Shown: piece after piece, positions 39,301 to 41,985 of the stretch
Numbering within the stretch: position 1 is the first letter of the stretch
Layout: each line of letters opens with the position of its first letter
Virus record (IMG/VR): IMGVR_UViG_3300036985_003002
Span: 1-41,985 of that record
Source of the DNA: a virus
Length of the DNA: 41,985 nt
Direction: 5' to 3' (one strand)
Notes under the pieces: generated by a model
The model's database searches: none
What the model saw: the letters and a program-made list of their open reading frames with translations, nothing else
Told to the model about the DNA's origin: nothing
Translations under genes and position numbers: made by a program

Positions 39301-40329
39301 ATGGCAACCCCACTTTCAACCAATAATCTGACGCTCGCCGATTGGGCGAAGCGTTGCGATCCCGATGGTCGCATTCCAATCGTCGCTGAACTTCTTTCTC
39401 AGTCCAACGAAATCCTTGAGGACGCTGTCTTCAAGGAGGGCAACCTTCCAACGGGCGAGCGAGTCGTCATTCGCACGGGTCTTCCGACCGTGTACTGGCG
39501 CGCGCTCAATCAGGGTATCCCGAGCAGCAAGAGCACGACCGCTCAGGTCGATGAGGCTTGCGGCATCCTTGAGGCCCGATCTGAGGTGGACAAGGATCTT
39601 GCGATGCTGAACGGCAACACCGCTCAGTTCCGCTTGTCCGAGGACACCGCGTTCCTTGAGGCAATGAATCAGACTCAAGCAAACACGATGTTCTACGGCA
39701 ACCCTGCCACTGACGCAAAGCAGTTCCTCGGTCTTGCAACGCGCTACTCAGCGTTGACGGGCGCAGGCAACTCGCAGAACGTTCTCAGCGCAGGCGGTAG
39801 CACTGCTACGTCGCAGACTTCGGTCTACCTCTGCGTGTGGGGCGACAACACCGTGTACTGCCCGTTCCCGAAGGGAAGCAAGGCAGGTCTGATTCACGAG
39901 GATCTCGGCGAGCAGACTGTGTACAACTCGGACGGCACTCGTCTTCAGGCGTACGCAACCCGATATCAGTGGAAGAACGGGCTTGTCGTCAAGGATTGGC
40001 GCTACGTCGTCCGTATCTGCAACATTGAGCCAAGCCTTCTGCTTGCTCAGTCGGGTGGACAGGCGTCCACCGCAAGCACCGCGCTCATCAAGTTGATGGC
40101 GCGCGCTCTCTACCGTGTTCCAAACATGAGCATGGGCAAGGCGTGTTTCTACATGAACCGCACAGTCCACAGCGGACTGAGCATCATGGCTCTCGACAAG
40201 AGCCAGTACGTTCTCAAGGTCAACGAAGGTCTGTCGCAGTTCGGAATGCCATACTCGTGGCTATCGTTCCTTGGCGTGCCTCTCCGTCGCGTCGATGCCA
40301 TCCTCAACACTGAAGCAGTCGTTTCCTAA
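39301..40329 (+). CDS. Major capsid protein
   Basis: This 342-residue protein forms the head shell. It matches the podovirus/BPP-1 type: LTLADWAKRCDPDGRIPIVA, LPTGERVVIRTGLPTVYWRA, NQGIPSSKSTTAQV, NTMFYGNPATDAKQFLGLAT and the C-terminal GVPLRRVDAIL. Position after the scaffold supports it. ATG 39301 lies 30 bases after the scaffold stop, with AAGG upstream. The gap leaves room for a regulatory leader but no promoter is evident. Confidence 0.93.
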   Translation: MATPLSTNNLTLADWAKRCDPDGRIPIVAELLSQSNEILEDAVFKEGNLPTGERVVIRTGLPTVYWRALNQGIPSSKSTTAQVDEACGILEARSEVDKDLAMLNGNTAQFRLSEDTAFLEAMNQTQANTMFYGNPATDAKQFLGLATRYSALTGAGNSQNVLSAGGSTATSQTSVYLCVWGDNTVYCPFPKGSKAGLIHEDLGEQTVYNSDGTRLQAYATRYQWKNGLVVKDWRYVVRICNIEPSLLLAQSGGQASTASTALIKLMARALYRVPNMSMGKACFYMNRTVHSGLSIMALDKSQYVLKVNEGLSQFGMPYSWLSFLGVPLRRVDAILNTEAVVS

Positions 40330-40350
40330 ACGACGAAAGGGAATACACAC

Positions 40351-40857
40351 ATGATTTCTGACGCACTTCTTCGCCTTTCAGGCACCGCAACCGCAGGGCA
40401 GGCGCACACAATTGCCCTTACCACAGTGTGGTACTCGACGAACGTCGTAGACCTTGCTTCTAGCACCAACGTATCGGGTGGTACGACCACCTCGCAGAAT
40501 CGCGACATCGGCGAAGGCGAGGATCTCTACGTTGTCTTCACCATCGGCACCTTGGCAACTGGTGCGGCGGGTGCAGTGACGACTGCGGAAGTCACAATTT
40601 CGACAAGCGCAACTGACGGCGCGGGCACCATCACCGTGCTTGGGACAACCGCAATTCCATACACTGGCTTGGTTTCAGGGCAGCAATTTGTAACGCGCAT
40701 CAACCCGCAAATGGGATCTGTTGGCGCCCGATACCTCGGAGTTCGCTACACAAACAACGCAACGGCGTGGGTGGGTTCGCCCACGATCTTTGCTGATGTT
40801 GTCACCGACATCTCGGACAGCAAGAAGTTCTACGGTTCGGGTTTCACGGTCACTTAA
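40351..40857 (+). CDS. Bbp16-like capsid cement protein
   Basis: This 168-residue protein follows the major capsid gene, as the cement protein Bbp16 does in BPP-1. Typical parts: the start MISDALLRLSGTATAGQAHT, a jelly-roll-like beta-rich middle, and the end DSKKFYGSGFTVT. It probably binds the head surface and stabilises it. AAGGGA precedes ATG 40351. Confidence 0.83.
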   Translation: MISDALLRLSGTATAGQAHTIALTTVWYSTNVVDLASSTNVSGGTTTSQNRDIGEGEDLYVVFTIGTLATGAAGAVTTAEVTISTSATDGAGTITVLGTTAIPYTGLVSGQQFVTRINPQMGSVGARYLGVRYTNNATAWVGSPTIFADVVTDISDSKKFYGSGFTVT

Positions 40858-40875
40858 TCCAAGGAGGATCTCTCA

Positions 40876-41040
40876 ATGAAGGTACGCGCCACAGCCAAGT
40901 GCTATATCGGCAACACCATCCGCGAGGAAGGCGAAGTCTTTGAGTACAACGGCATCCCCGACACCATTCTGCACGCCGTCGAGGAGGAATCTCCGAAGGC
41001 AAAGCGCAAGCAACGGGACAACGCTTCCGACGAAGAGTGA
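40876..41040 (+). CDS. Small conserved capsid-region protein
   Basis: This 54-residue protein (MKVRATAKCYIGNTIREEGE, VFEY, then an acidic-basic tail) fits a common short phage protein pattern in which an SH3-like strand order MKVRAT..G......EGEVFE is followed by a charged tail. AAGGAGGAT gives a strong ribosome site at 40861-40869. It may be a head-completion or decoration factor; function unknown. Confidence 0.75.
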   Translation: MKVRATAKCYIGNTIREEGEVFEYNGIPDTILHAVEEESPKAKRKQRDNASDEE

Positions 41041-41061
41041 TCACATCCGAGGCAAATCAGG

Positions 41062-41093
41062 AGGGGGCGAGTCGTAACAACGGCTCGCCCCCT
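41062..41093 (+). terminator. 13-bp hairpin between capsid and tail genes
   Basis: AGGGGGCGAG (41062-41071) pairs with CTCGCCCCCT (41084-41093); TCG/CGG add three more pairs, leaving a 6-base loop TAACAA. No T-run follows. It could act as a partial terminator or RNA-processing site that keeps capsid mRNA above tail mRNA. The structure is certain; its role is inferred. Confidence 0.6.
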
Positions 41094-41110
41094 GCTGCAA
41101 TGGAGGAACA

Positions 41111-41791
41111 ATGGCATCCGAAGTTGATATCTGCAATCTTGCGCTCGCCTACCTTGGCGATACGGCATCGCTGTCGAGCATTGATCCTCCCGAAGGTTCG
41201 GCTCAGGCAGACCATTGCCATCGGTTCTATCCGATTGCGCGGGACACGCTGCTTGAAATGCACCTTTGGAACTTCTCGATGCGACGAATTGCAATTGCGC
41301 TTGCCGCAAACAATTCATCGACATGGTCGTTTGCGTACCTTGTTCCGAGCGACGCGATCAATCTGATCGCCGTAATCCCGCCCGACGTGGCGGACGACTA
41401 CTCAGTCAAGTTTGTACCGACCGACGCGCCCGTATACGCGCACAACTACAGCCCGATGATTCAGACGGGTCGATACATCCCGCAGCCATATGCGGTCGAG
41501 ACTCAAGCGGATGGATCTCAGGTTCTGTACACGAATCAAGAGAACGCTGTGCTGCGATACACGGCGCACGTGCTCGACACCAACATGTTCAGCCCGCTCT
41601 TTACGATGACGTTGGCGTGGCACCTTGCGTCGATGCTTGCGGGGCCAGTCATCAAGGGCGAAGCAGGCTCTACAGAAGCAAAGCGTTGCCTTCAGATGAT
41701 GATGACGTATCTGAAGGAAGCGCAGGAATCTGACTCACTGCAAAGAAACATCAAGCCCGAGCATGTTGTTCCTTGGACTTCGGGGCGATAA
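41111..41791 (+). CDS. Tail tubular protein A (T7 gp11-like)
   Basis: This 226-residue adaptor joins the portal to the tail nozzle. Family marks: VDICNLALAYLGDTASLSSI, HCHRFYPIARDTLLEMHLWN and TMTLAWHLASMLAGPVIKGE. GGAGGAAC precedes ATG 41111, just after the 13-bp hairpin. It is followed after 3 bases by tail tubular protein B, the usual pair. Confidence 0.92.
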   Translation: MASEVDICNLALAYLGDTASLSSIDPPEGSAQADHCHRFYPIARDTLLEMHLWNFSMRRIAIALAANNSSTWSFAYLVPSDAINLIAVIPPDVADDYSVKFVPTDAPVYAHNYSPMIQTGRYIPQPYAVETQADGSQVLYTNQENAVLRYTAHVLDTNMFSPLFTMTLAWHLASMLAGPVIKGEAGSTEAKRCLQMMMTYLKEAQESDSLQRNIKPEHVVPWTSGR

Positions 41792-41794
41792 ATC

Positions 41795-41985
41795 ATGGCG
41801 AGTACCCGCGACTACCATCGTTCGTTCTCAGGCGGCGAAATTTCGCCGAACATGTACGGGCGCATCGACGACAACCGCTATTCAACTGGCGCTGCTTACC
41901 TGCGGAACTTTATTGCGCTGCCGCAAGGCCCAGCGCAGAATCGAACAGGCACTGTCTTCGTACGAGAAACAAAGGGATCGGTACG
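41795..41985 (+). CDS. Tail tubular protein B, 5' part (continues at base 1)
   Basis: ATG 41795 opens MASTRDYHRSFSGGEISPNM, the standard N-terminus of the T7 gp12-like nozzle protein. The frame leaves the window at 41985 and, through the shared 127 bases, continues as the gene at 1-2651, for a full length of 904 residues. The ribosome site is weak (GGGGCGAT), consistent with coupling to the gene that ends 3 bases upstream. Confidence 0.93.
   Translation, partial: MASTRDYHRSFSGGEISPNMYGRIDDNRYSTGAAYLRNFIALPQGPAQNRTGTVFVRETKGSV
41859..41985. repeat. Right copy of 127-bp terminal direct repeat
   Basis: Identical to bases 1-127; see the left copy. Remove one copy when closing the circle. Confidence 0.95.

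Overview
The window is a complete phage genome written as a line. Bases 1-127 are repeated exactly at 41859-41985, and one gene (tail tubular protein B) runs across the join, so the molecule closes into a circle of 41,858 unique bases. It is very probably a metagenomic circular contig. Every gene I can support lies on the + strand. The virion genes point to a short-tailed (podovirus) phage of a Gram-negative bacterium: T7-type connector (portal), two tail tubular proteins, three internal core proteins and a T7-type tail-fibre anchor, combined with capsid-side proteins that resemble Bordetella phage BPP-1 (Bbp16- and Bbp19-like). No RNA polymerase, DNA polymerase, primase, helicase, integrase or lysogeny repressor is recognisable, so the phage seems to use host transcription and replication.

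Layout. Continuing from 41795, 1-2651 is tail tubular protein B. 2660-15831 holds the internal virion proteins, ending in a 3,571-residue polyvalent protein. 15847-17688 is the tail fibre with two small accessory proteins. 17735-18584 is a lysis-like set of small membrane proteins with a lipoprotein nested in another frame. 18585-19106 has no gene; it is rich in complementary arms and has its own promoter-like sequence, so it may be a structured RNA. 19107-31047 is the early/accessory region: small DNA-binding proteins, a TET-associated-type glycosyltransferase, a PAPS-reductase-like PP-loop protein, a RusA-like resolvase, a RecT/Bet annealing protein, a Gp157-like protein and many small, often alanine-rich proteins of unknown function. 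31075-41791 is the packaging, portal, scaffold, capsid and connector operon, in which most genes overlap by ATGA or GTGA.

The most distinctive part is the way the early region is wired. Six transcription units begin with near-identical sigma70-like promoters (TTGCAT or TTGACA, a 17-base spacer, TAGAGT-like). In each, a perfect or near-perfect stem-loop begins almost exactly at the predicted transcription start, followed by the same ribosome binding site, GGAGTAGA, and an ATG. The stems have different sequences in each copy, but their position is fixed. Most units end in their own intrinsic terminator. A seventh copy (29568) puts its ATG at the predicted +1, giving a likely leaderless mRNA. 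The promoter spacers also carry dyads that could be operators.

Second, reading the whole window I found no CCGG and no AGCT, although the 23-33 kb part is strongly GC-rich. This looks like escape from host restriction and may be linked to the glycosyltransferase and PP-loop genes, which could modify DNA. All functions are assigned by reading motifs; no database search was run.
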